NCBI GenBank assembly: GCA_015680685.1
Contig: MNCI01030840.1
Location: 1-64,000 of the forward strand
Direction: 5' to 3'
Source of the DNA: Gnetum montanum
Lineage: Eukaryota; Streptophyta; Gnetopsida; Gnetales; Gnetaceae
DNA: 64,000 nucleotides
Shown here: positions 23,721 to 33,651 of the stretch, piece after piece
How the letters are laid out: the number at the start of each line of letters is the position of its first letter
Numbering within the stretch: position 1 is the stretch's first letter
Notes under the pieces: model-generated
What the model was told of the DNA's origin: nothing
The model's input: the letters and a program-made list of their open reading frames with translations, nothing else
Databases searched by the model: none
Program-made: the position numbers and the translations under genes

Positions 23721-26700
23721 CTATCTTGGTTCGAGGAAAGGTTTTACTTAGATGTTGACTAACTACTTTTTATTTGGACATTCAGGTTTGTAGATTAACA
23801 TGGCCCTAGAGAGAAAGGTTTGATCAATTATGTAATGTCCCTCCCACAATGTTTGGAATTTTGTCTTTTGGTGTACATTTGTGGGATTCTAGTAGAGAGT
23901 CTTATCTCCTGGTTGAAGTTTTACTTTCTTGATTCTAAGGTCATGACATTGCTTGCTAAATACCTTGTTCACCTCATTCAAGGATATAGCCACTAATCAA
24001 TTTTCATCTAACATGTTTAGATTGATTAATCTTTCCTTTTGTGCTAAACTTAGGTCAAGGTTTAAATCATAAGCTATTGAGAGTGTACAAAGATTGAATT
24101 GATTTAGGAGTGTTGGAAGTTTCCCATACACTAACTTATAGGGAGAATAGCCTATAAAAAATTTCCAAGTTGAATGATAAGCCTAGAGAGCATCATTAAG
24201 TTTTGTACTTCAATCCTTTCTATATTTTCTAATGGTCTGCATTAGTATCTTTGTGATCTCTTGGTTGGTTACCTTTGCTTGATCATTGGCTTGGGGATGG
24301 TAAGGTATTGTTAATTTATGTTCTACTCCCAAGCATTACATTAATTTTCTAAATGTGGCACCTATGAAATGAGTTTCATTATCATAAATTAGTGAACATG
24401 GCATCCCAAACCTATTCACAATATTTTTTTATATAAATTTGGCAACAATGAATGATGTACGATTAGTAATGGCTACTGCTTTTGCCCATTTTGTGTAGTA
24501 GTCAACTACTACTATAATATACACCTTTCCATTGAACATGGATGTGATGAGACCCATGGTGTTAATGCACCATATGTCAAAAGTTCTAGTGGTTGAATCC
24601 ACTGTTGAGGACCTTCCATATGAGTAGTCATCCACCAATCTCATTGACAACATTCACAAGACTTGATGAACTCGTGGGCATCCCTAAAATTGTAGGCCAA
24701 TAGTATCCTTCCATCAAGATTTTTATGGTCATGTGTCTATTAGCATAATGACCTTTGCAAGGCCCTTCATGAGCATCATAAAGAATGCACAGTTGACCTT
24801 TGTTAGGGATACACTAGTAAATCAGGTCATCGACATACACCTTGTAGAGGTATCCATTAATTTCCATGAAGTATTTGACCTGATGAACAAATTATTTCTT
24901 TTTTTTTTAAATCCAAGTCTTATGGCATCTCTTGAGTGAGAAGATATGTGAGGATGCCATTGTACCATGTTTCTTTTGTAGGTTTTTGTTCACAAATTTC
25001 TCCTATAAAAAGGAGTTCATCTGAAAACTGATTAGAGAACAGGCTCTCCTCTTTATTATCCCATCTTAAATGAGAGGTGGTCAATGATCATATTCTTAGT
25101 TCCTTTATGATCTACCATATTAAGATTGAATTCCTGCAAGATCACAAGCCACTGTATGACATGAGAGCTCACCATTGGCTTGTTCATGAGGAAGCGGATT
25201 ACACTGTGGTCCATATGCACAAATACTTTGTAACCAAGTACATAGTGCCTAAACTTTTCCAGAGCATACACCACTACCATTAATTCTTTCTTAGTGATGG
25301 TGTAATTTAACTATGCTCCCACAATACTTTGACTCACGCAATGGATGTAGTATAGATGTTTCTTATCATCCATCTACATCAGCACTGCTCCCAAAGCATA
25401 GTTAGATGCATTTGTCATTATATGGAAAGGTCTAGACCAGTCTAGTGCTCATAGGATTGGTATTTCCATGAGTTTATCCTTTAATTTTTAAAATGCATGT
25501 TCACATTTGGTCCATATGAAAGGTACATCTTTCTATGTAAGCTCTACCAAAAGCTTTGCAATCTTAGAGAAATTCTCTATAAATTGTTAATAGTAGCCAG
25601 TGTGTCCAAAGAATGACCAGATATCTTTAATGGTCTCTAGTTGGCATGTTATTCCTTAGATGACCCTTATTTTTTTTTGGATCTACCTCAATCCCTTTTT
25701 GTGAAATTCAGTGCCCTAGCACAATACCTTCTTGAATCATAAGATGGCTCTTTTGCCAATTGAGCTGCGAGTTTGTCTCTACACATCTCTTCAGTACTTT
25801 CTTAGGCTGGTCCAAGGCTTACTCAAATGTAGTTACATAGTGGAAAAGTCATCCATGAAGACTACAATACCACTGTTGATCTACTTTGAAAAATACTAAG
25901 GACCAAGTGTTGAAATGTTTCAAGCGCATTGCATAGACCAAATGACATCATATAATATGCAAAAGTCCCCCAGGGACTCATGAATGTTGTTTTGGCTTGG
26001 TCTTCTAGCACAATTTGGATTTGGTTATAGCCACTATAACCATCCAAGAAACTATAATAACAATGCCTAGATATGGTGTATAATACTTGATCCACAAATG
26101 ACAAAGGAAAGTAATCTTTAAATGTTTCCATGTTCAATAGCCTAAAGTTGATGAAAAGCTGTCATTTACCTTCCTTCTTTGGTACAATTATGAGTGGGCC
26201 AATCCACTTACTATTCAATTGTGGTTATAATTGTGGTTATTATGAGTGGGCCAATTGTGGTTATAATGTCCTCTACTAATCCTATAGGAATAGTAATTGA
26301 TTGATCAACTAACTCTAAATGAATTTCACTATTCTTGAGAGGTGGTAGGTTATAGGCCTTGTACATGTCATGGAAGATGAGATTAACTCTGGAACCAGAG
26401 TTAAGAAGAGCCTTGCATGACTCTTGTCTAGCAATCTATAGATAAATGAATGGACTTCTTAAATTATATCTTTTCGTGGAAAGATTACCAACCTTGATCT
26501 AGTTAGAAATGGCATGAGTTAGCATTACAGTATAGATTCGAGGAGGCACCTGGTTTGAAGAGCACTCAAAGATATTTGATGCAGAGGATGAGGGTGCTAG
26601 CGATGTAGGGTAATTAGGTAGAGTAGGTTGTAATGGTTGGAGAGGACTGCTATGCCAAAAGAAAGGTCTTTTCCTTGATTAATTATCTAGACCACTTGGT

Positions 26701-26837
26701 TGAAAAATTAGTTGTGAGTGTACAACCCTCATAGCATTTTGTTCTTGCAGCTGTGGAGGAATCTCACCCTGCATAGATGTAGTAGGAGGTAAATAGGTTG
26801 AAGGTGGAGGTGTATGTGTAGAGGGATGTAAAGGATG
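23721..26837 (-). pseudogene. pol: Pol of element D: protease, reverse transcriptase, RNase H, integrase
   Basis: On the minus strand the order is: protease around 26,430-26,260 (CKALLNSGSRVNLI, where DSG became NSG); reverse transcriptase about 26,200-25,400 (SFLDGYSGYNQIQI, MSPWGTFAYYMMSFGL, catalytic FMDDFS); RNase H about 25,450-25,056 (TNASNYALGAVL, ALEKFRHYVLGYKV); integrase about 24,700-23,900 (FDIWCINTMG, YYTKWAKAV, then HPQANDQAKVTNQE, where the catalytic Glu is Lys). It ends at FLEPR near 23,721. It carries many stops and several frameshifts. The reverse transcriptase and RNase H style resembles plant Athila elements; there is no second RNase H and no chromodomain. Confidence 0.8.
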
Positions 26838-26842
26838 ATAAG
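26838..26842. repeat. Target site duplication of element C, left copy
   Basis: ATAAG lies directly before the LTR start tgaaatacc. The same five bases follow the 3' LTR at 44,226-44,230. A 5-bp duplication is normal for gypsy integrase and fixes the ends of element C. Confidence 0.92.
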
Positions 26843-28267
26843 TGAAATACCACAAAATTTCGAGCTTACTACTTCTCCAACAAGAATCAAGCTAAGTCAT
26901 GATGTTCCCTAGCATGACTAAAGCTTGAGGGCCCCATAGACAGCTTCAAGCAGAGTAGAACCCAACAACAAGCAGTTCCCTAGAACCCACAGATGACCAC
27001 GGTGACATCCGGTATCAAACGTGGTAACTTCGAATCAAACGTGGAAACTTGGGAGATCAAAATACTCAGTTTTCACTAAGTATGCATTCTTAGCATATAC
27101 GCCCAAATGAGCATTCACAGCATATACACCCAACGTATATGCCCAGGGCACATGCCTAGTGTACACGCCTCACATGTATGCTCAACATGTACAACTGATG
27201 TATATGCCTGGCAGGCAACCCCCAAAGACAACATGGAAACAGCATTTCAAAGCAAGATTTGGTACAAGGCATCAACTCACATGTACAGAGCAATCATCAA
27301 ATGTTGACGTCATGCATTTTGGAGTTCATATATATGCCTAGCAGACACAGCGTATACACCCAGCATATACGCCTAGCAGACACAACGTATACGCCCAATG
27401 TATACGCCCAGCATGTACAAAGTGTTAGATCAAAGTTAACCAAGCTAAACATCCACAGGTAGCATCTACATGGCATCCGAACTCAAATATAGAGGACGAA
27501 TGACTTCTTCTATTCTGATCAAGTCTGTACACCAAGGTCATATGTCCAGCATGTATACGTTGGCATACAACCATATATGCTAGTGTATAGCCATATATGC
27601 TGGCGTACAACACGTTGAACACTTGTAAATTTTATTCTTTCGTACCCGGTCAACGCGCCACATGTCACCCAATCTGAGTCTAACGACTAAACCTATATAA
27701 AAACTCCAATTTTTCATTAGATCAGGGTTCGCAATTCTGAGCAAACCAAAGACAAAGAGAAACAAAGATGCTACGAACCAAAGCAGAAAACCCTATACGC
27801 TGAACCTTACCCAGCATGCTAAGCATATAGCCCCTACGTTGTGCCTATAGTTTGAACCAGCACATTGTCATCCCTACATCCACCGGGGCTATTCGTCCGC
27901 CTTATGTCAAAGCCACAACTACGTTAGACCGGTGCATTGTAACTCTCATTTTGCAATAACATTTCTACATTTCTTTGCTACAATTTGTTATAGTTTTTCA
28001 TTCATTGTTGCATATTTACTGTTTATGCTCCTGTACGTTTACGCTCTGTTTTACATCAGTTACGCTGTTTACATATAACCCAGCATATAGCACATCGGTG
28101 TACATTTGGAGAAATCCTTGCCTGATCCGCGTGCGGACCACTCAAGGTACTCTGCCTTCATTAATTCCATCTTGCCCTCAAGCAAAGGTAGGGTCTTTTG
28201 TGCGTGTCTAGAGATCTACAAGTTTTTGTTTCATTCCAGCTGGAGATCGACAATTTCAGACGGTACA
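26843..28267 (+). repeat. 5' LTR of element C
   Basis: The LTR starts tgaaataccac and ends cagacggtaca. A TATATAAAA box is at 27,694-27,702. U3 carries dense gtatacgcccagcgtatac-type dyads, many decayed to TG/CA, at about 27,070-27,420 and 27,530-27,610. U5 is shared with the other Tat LTRs in the window. Confidence 0.92.
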
Positions 28268-28271
28268 GAAA

Positions 28272-28290
28272 TTGGTGCTAGAAGGAGGGC
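28272..28290 (+). promoter_or_regulatory. Primer binding site of element C
   Basis: Four bases after the LTR end comes ttggtgctagaaggagggc, starting with the TGG expected opposite a tRNA CCA end. The same sequence follows the LTR of element F (63,200-63,218). I cannot assign the tRNA from memory. Confidence 0.8.
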
Positions 28291-28319
28291 TGAAACTGTT
28301 TAAAACTTACTCTACTTCA

Positions 28320-28740
28320 GAACTCCCAGCGTCTACACTACTGAGTATACACCGACTCTGTCTACAAAATTCCCAATGTCTACACTATTGACTATACGCT
28401 GACTCTATCCGCAGAACTCTCAGTGTCTACGCTGTTAACGTATACGCTGCATGCCCTACGTTGTAGACTCTGTCTACGCTCTACGCTGTTGACGTATACG
28501 CTGCACGCTCTATGCTGTAGACTGTGTCTATGCTGCTTAGCATATACGCTGCACACTCTATGTTGTAGACTGTGTCTATGCTGCTTAGTGTATATGCTGC
28601 ACACTCTACACCATAGATTGTGTCTACGCTGCTTAGCATATACGCTGCACGCTCTACGCCGTAGATTCTCTACGCTGCCACTATACATTGTATACCTATA
28701 CGCTGTCACTATACGCTAGTAGTTGAAGCCTATATGCTGA
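28320..28740. repeat. Leader tandem array of element C (about 48-bp units)
   Basis: Five units of about 48 bp cover roughly 28,424-28,670, each with tctacgctg, atatacgctgcac and gtagactgtg words, with looser copies on either side. They are made of the same ACGCT motifs as the LTR. Both strands are open here simply because the unit length is a multiple of three; I do not regard the frames as genes. Confidence 0.8.
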
Positions 28741-28840
28741 GACCCAACCTATACGCTGTACACAGCGAACGTAGTTGTACGCTGTATTGAGTATACCAGT
28801 TTCATAACCCTTCACTGTATCATATTCACAACCATTCATC

Positions 28841-31118
28841 ATGAACACTGCAAACTCCAACACTACAACCAAGCCTGTCACAGACATCATAGGCACCATG
28901 GTCGTTCAACAGCCCATGGCACAAACCACAATGGGGCCTTGCCAGTCTCTTAGATTGTAGGGGAGGAACCCATAGTTTAACATCATAACCCAGGACCAAT
29001 ACAATTTCATATGCGTGAAAATACAAGCCAGCCTCGTCGTAGACCAAACCAAACTAGAAGTCAAGAGGCAATACAAACTCACTATAGGGGAGAACAAGAG
29101 TTCATTCCTTCCCCGTATGATATCATCCCTCTCCCAGAGCACTACTCTGAGATAATCTCATAACTCCTCCTACAAAGGAGCCAGTCTTTAGACCATTCTC
29201 TGGCAAATTCTCAATTGGAAGAGGAAGATGACTTCACAGCTCAATTCGAGCATGAAGATTCGTACCATACTCTTAGTCCCAAGACCTATGCAAACCCTTT
29301 TTTTCATCCAGCCACACGGGAAATTACATCCCTTCAACCATTTAAATTCACCCAAGCACAAATATCTCAACAAGAATCATCCATGCTTGTTCACATTCCT
29401 CCTGCAATCGATTCGCAAATCAACACACTGCCCCTTGCCATTCCCCCTGTTGTAACAATACCTCCATTCTCATAAATACAACCTCCTCAAAATTATGTAG
29501 GAACAACCTTCCATCCCCAAGTGATCGAGATGCCACATGTAATACCAGCTTCTACATCTGCTCACTACATACCGCAGATCCCAACCCAAGGAGCATCCTT
29601 CACAACTGTAACCCAACAAGTTTATGGGATTCCTACACAAAACATCACCAGGAAATGGACAACAATTGGTGCTCAATAACATCAAACCCCTCCCCCCCCA
29701 TTATAACGTATCACCTCACACAATTCTACCAGCTAACATCCCCCAAGTACAACTGCAACGACAACAACAACCCCTTGCCTACAACGTGCCACCCTTCGCA
29801 CCACCTACTACAAATATCCCGCAAGTACAGCCTCTGACCACACAACTTTCTGGCTTTCAACCCACTGTCCAACAATCTAATCTATACACCATACAACATC
29901 CCCAACCTTCTATCTCCCCTAGTGCCCAAGACTGGGTTGACGCTAAAAAGCTAATGCAGGAGCTAACTGATGAGGTCAAACGCCACAAAACAGCCCTCGA
30001 CAGAGAACTGAAGGTAGTGAACTTCTATCACAATGACCCTATCAGCTCTTTGGTTCTGCCCCTAACACTACCCAAGGGTGTGTCTTTACCCACGCTGACC
30101 AAATACAATGGGGAGACAAACCCCAACGCCCACCTCATAACGTTTAGACTATAGTGCGCGCTACTTCAAGCATGGCCACATGTCATTCTACGAGTGTTTC
30201 CCATGTCCCTCGCTGGGAGAGCACTTGATTGGTATCAGGCCTTGCCATGAAACTCAATATCTTCTCTAAAAGATTTGTTATACCAATTCGTCACCAGGTT
30301 CAAGTAGAACTTGAAACCCAAAGCAACACTAGACAGCCTCATACAAGTCAAGCAAGCACCCCTTGAACCTATCCAAAAATTCATCCAACGATGTAGTGCT
30401 GCTCTCAATGAGCTCCACAAACCAATCCCAGAGACGTACCTCGTCACCATTCTAAAAGGGGCTGTCAATGATTTTGTCAAATCCAAACTATATTACCTCA
30501 ATGCACACACTCTGAGTCAAGCATTTGTACAGATCAAGAACATAGAGGAGGCAGCACAAAATAGCCATGATCCTGCATATTCAGCCTTTAAGAACCAACA
30601 CAGTAAGAAGGATAAAGAAAAGGTTAAAACTACTATAGTGGCAGTAGCGGAAACATAACAAGCGAATGTGGGATAACAAAGCAAACCACCTGTTGCCCCT
30701 ACTAATTACGCTAAACCGCCCGACTGCACCAGAATCATCCTCATCACAGAACCCAACACCGAATCGTACGAGAAACTTCGAGTGAAAGGACCCCTCTCAA
30801 TACACTCCACTGCCTATGAAGCCATCGCAACTATTCGACCAACTCTTGAAGGTTGGATTAATGAAACATAAATAATTGTCCCCTGCAGCAATCCAAAGGC
30901 ATGATCGGTTCTGTCAACTAGTTCAGAACCCAAGCCTAGCAAAGCCAGATGAGCCCCCAGTACCAAAAGGCTTTAGAATGCACCATTTCTGCGATTATCA
31001 TCAACGTAATGGGCATGGCACGGATTACTGTTTCACCCTAAAACAAGACATCCAAAGAATGATCGACGAGGGTCAAATCACTTTTTATGAAGCCAATCCG
31101 GTCCAACCACAAAACTAG
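28841..31118 (+). pseudogene. gag: Gag of element C with CHHC zinc finger
   Basis: This is the structural capsid protein, which packages element RNA. The start ATG at 28,841 opens MNTANSNTTTKPV. After two stops, QYNFICVKIQAS recurs in element F's gag start. A frameshift near 29,110 leads to a Pro/Gln-rich region, and another near 29,650 to the capsid domain (about 29,930-30,655; SLAGRALDWYQALP at 30,207-30,248, PIQKFIQRCSAAL). A third shift near 30,870 precedes a zinc finger, CDYHQRNGHGTDYC at about 30,990 (C-x2-H-x4-H-x4-C, the usual Tat form). It has several stops, mostly TAG or TAA where related copies suggest Gln. Confidence 0.85.
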
Positions 31119-31121
31119 GCC

Positions 31122-32036
31122 ATGGGTGTGTATAAAGATCCTCTAAATACCAAAGAGGCACTATACGTGATTAACACAATCTACCTTGATAATGAACTTG
31201 AAACACCTACCATTAACACCGTCTATTCTGACCATGAGCAGCAAACACATAATAAACCATTTGTAGTATGTATTCCACCCACTGTACAAACATCCGTGCC
31301 TCAACCTTCATACTCCCCGCAGAAACCTTATGTCATCCGTGTACCCCCCATCATAGCAACTTCTAACACCCCGATACACAAAAAACCATACGTTGTGTGC
31401 ATACCTCCTACCACCACTACCGCAAACTCACAAACACCTCCTATTTGGCCCACCCCCTACGCAGTCCAAGTACCACCTACGGTTGCAACAGCGGAGGTAC
31501 AACCTCCAGCTAGGCCAATTCCATACATCATTAGGACACCCGAACATCCTGATGACCACCAATATTCCACTTCGCAAACACACAATAAACCCATCCCCTA
31601 TGTCATCAAGGTGCCTAGCCAACCTAGCACTCAACCACATGCAACTGTCCAACAACAACCCAGCCCTTCTCCATACATAGTACAGGTTCCAAAGCAACCT
31701 GAAGTCCTGAAACCAACTACACCCCCACACTACACACAAGAATGCCTAGCAGATAAACTTACACGCGAACTCTTGGAGAAGGAGCGTCAACGGCTAGCCG
31801 TAGGACCTCCTAAACCTACCTTGCTAAACGTAGTACCCATGACACCACCTAATGCTAAACCAAACACAGGCTACGAGGGTGAATCATCCAGAAAATATGA
31901 TACACCTAAATCAATGATTCCAGGTAAAAATGAAAAACCAACTATACATGAAATAAAATTGTTGGGGCCAATGGATAAAATCACTGCTGATAAACATGCA
32001 CCCAACAGTAGAGCTCTAGCGATGGCTCTAACATAG
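31122..32036 (+). CDS. Repetitive Pro-rich linker between gag and protease, element C
   Basis: This open frame of 304 codons is in phase with the zinc-finger segment and separated from it by one TAG. It contains seven diverged copies of a short peptide, roughly (K/I/S)PY(V/I)(V/I)x(V/I)P, at spacings of 20-28 residues: KPFVVCIPP, KPYVIRVPP, KPYVVCIPP, TPYAVQVPP, IPYIIRTPE, IPYVIKVPS and SPYIVQVPK. A charged helix follows (LTRELLEKERQRL). It is long and uninterrupted although the flanking frames are broken. It may be a flexible spacer or a protein-binding array. I know of no named domain for it. Confidence 0.7.
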   Translation: MGVYKDPLNTKEALYVINTIYLDNELETPTINTVYSDHEQQTHNKPFVVCIPPTVQTSVPQPSYSPQKPYVIRVPPIIATSNTPIHKKPYVVCIPPTTTTANSQTPPIWPTPYAVQVPPTVATAEVQPPARPIPYIIRTPEHPDDHQYSTSQTHNKPIPYVIKVPSQPSTQPHATVQQQPSPSPYIVQVPKQPEVLKPTTPPHYTQECLADKLTRELLEKERQRLAVGPPKPTLLNVVPMTPPNAKPNTGYEGESSRKYDTPKSMIPGKNEKPTIHEIKLLGPMDKITADKHAPNSRALAMALT

Positions 32037-32086
32037 GTCACGCAGGCACTCAAAAAAAGAACACTTCACTGAGCTTATATGACCTA

Positions 32087-33041
32087 GTGTTAACATCTCA
32101 AACCCACTGCGAAGCTCTAGTGCGCATGTTAACATCTATCCCAATAAGAGAATACTTGCCCCCAAATGAACCTTCAATTCATGCGGTAATGTACTCGCCT
32201 CAAGGGTCAACTTCCAAGCCATTAATTTTCCACAATGACAACATCAAGGTGGATGAGAAGATGGGAGAGGTAACAATAGCCCCTATGTTCATAACAATAC
32301 GAATAAACCAATTCAAGATACATAGGGTCCATGTAGATGATGGAGCCGCTACAAATGTAGTGCCATATCCCATCATCGAACAACTGGGGCTTACAGAGCT
32401 AATTAGACCAACCACCACCACATGCTTGAAATCATTCAGTGGGTCATGCGCGATAGTCAAAGGCATCATGACTTTAGACTTTATAGCAGGGGCTCAATTC
32501 CCCACATCCGCCGACTTTGTGGTAATCGATGAAATGCCAGTGTTCAACCTAATATTGGGAAGGACTTGGTTAGCCCAACTAAAAGCAGTCTCTTCCCCCA
32601 TACACCAAGAAATTCACCGACCTTATGAAGGTGGCAAAATCATTATACATGGAGAGGCTGCTACACCTACCATCTCCTCGTATACCGACATAGATCAAGG
32701 CTCGGAGGTTAAGCTCAAAGAGCCTAAATAAGACCATACAAATGAACAACAACTAGTAAGCGATAATATTTTAAACACAAAGGAAAATATTTTAAACATA
32801 GAAATACCTAGGCCTGAAATCGTACATACACAGCCTCACTTAGAAACTACAACTGACACAGAAACCATAATACATGCAGAAGCGCCGAAAATGCCAATAC
32901 GGGAATTATTCCATTAGACGTCCCTTGGGCTGAATTATCATTCAACGTGATCAACGAAGGGGATGCTGAATATAGAATCATACCCATTAACGCAACTCCT
33001 AACATTAAAATGAGAAAAATCAAAAAATTACTAAACAAATA
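32087..33041 (+). pseudogene. Aspartic protease of element C
   Basis: This processes the gag-pol polyprotein. The core frame 32,087-32,731 shows the retropepsin pattern: HRVHVDDGAATNVVPYPII, with DDG where DSG or DTG is usual, then the flap region and FNLILGRTWL, the ILGR motif typical of Tat proteases. After a stop, LDVPWAELSFNV and MRKIKKLLNK follow in other frames before the minisatellite, so the coding region probably ran to about 33,041. It is shifted relative to the upstream linker (frameshift between 32,036 and 32,087). A donor-like ctagtaagc lies at 32,754-32,762 and could start a sense intron. Confidence 0.8.
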
Positions 33042-33044
33042 AAC

Positions 33045-33285
33045 AACACTTAGTTCAGAACGACGTTAAACTACAACACTTAGTCCGAAATGAATTTAAA
33101 CTACATTCTCTATCTGAAACGACATTAAACTACATTCCAAGTCTGGAATGACGTTAAACTATCATGTCCGCAATGACATAAAACTAGCCATGATCAGAAA
33201 TGGTTGGTCTACCAAGAGAAATCCACCCATGTCATTTGAAACTTCCCTTGTTCACGCATGGCCCGAAATGGCCTTAAACTAGATC
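33045..33285. repeat. TTAAACT minisatellite after protease, element C
   Basis: Units of about 25-35 bp have the core gaa(a/c)gacgttaaactac, ending with gaaatggccttaaactag. This is the third place in element C where the TAAACT motif occurs. It sits between the protease and the 3' end of the antisense gene. Confidence 0.8.
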
Positions 33286-33651
33286 ATCCACCCACACTTT
33301 ATTTTTCTCCAAAATTCCAGTTCATCGTTCAAATTCATGTTTGCATTGTCGTGTTATCAATAACAATTTTTGTAATTATCCTTCGCTTATAATTACATTC
33401 ATACTTGTAATTACATTCATGCACTACACTTAAAATGCAAAAACAAACCAAAACATTTTATATTGCCATGTCTTGTTTACATTTAAACTCAAAATCCACA
33501 ACAAAACATTTTTTCTAGAAATATACATATACATGTAATCATGTAAAATTACAAGAGTTAACTGATTTTATTCATCTGTTCAATACAACTCAAAAGTTTC
33601 AATTTACAATTCACATATAAATTTGAGTCAGAATAATTTCCAAGAAAAAAA
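33286..33651. other. Spacer at the 3' side of antisense gene C
   Basis: AT-rich DNA collinear with 1-231 of element A. On the minus strand it could hold the polyadenylation region of the antisense gene: AATAAA on the minus strand at 33,303-33,298 is one candidate. No coding frame is seen. Confidence 0.45.

Larger units (their letters stand above)
21983..26842 (-). mobile_element. Athila-like Ty3/gypsy element D, pol and 3' part
   Basis: Read on the minus strand, this follows D's gag (44,231-46,380) across the insertion of element C. It contains protease, reverse transcriptase, RNase H and integrase (26,837-23,721), then a 3' non-coding tail. The left end is cut where element B's 3' LTR abuts at 21,982, so B probably inserted into D. 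The style of reverse transcriptase (FMDDFS) and RNase H suggests the Athila branch. The lineage call is tentative. Confidence 0.75.

Noticed and set aside
28392-28719. Long frames on both strands, rich in Cys, Leu and Tyr
   Set aside because: They are produced by the 48-bp tandem array in the leader of element C.
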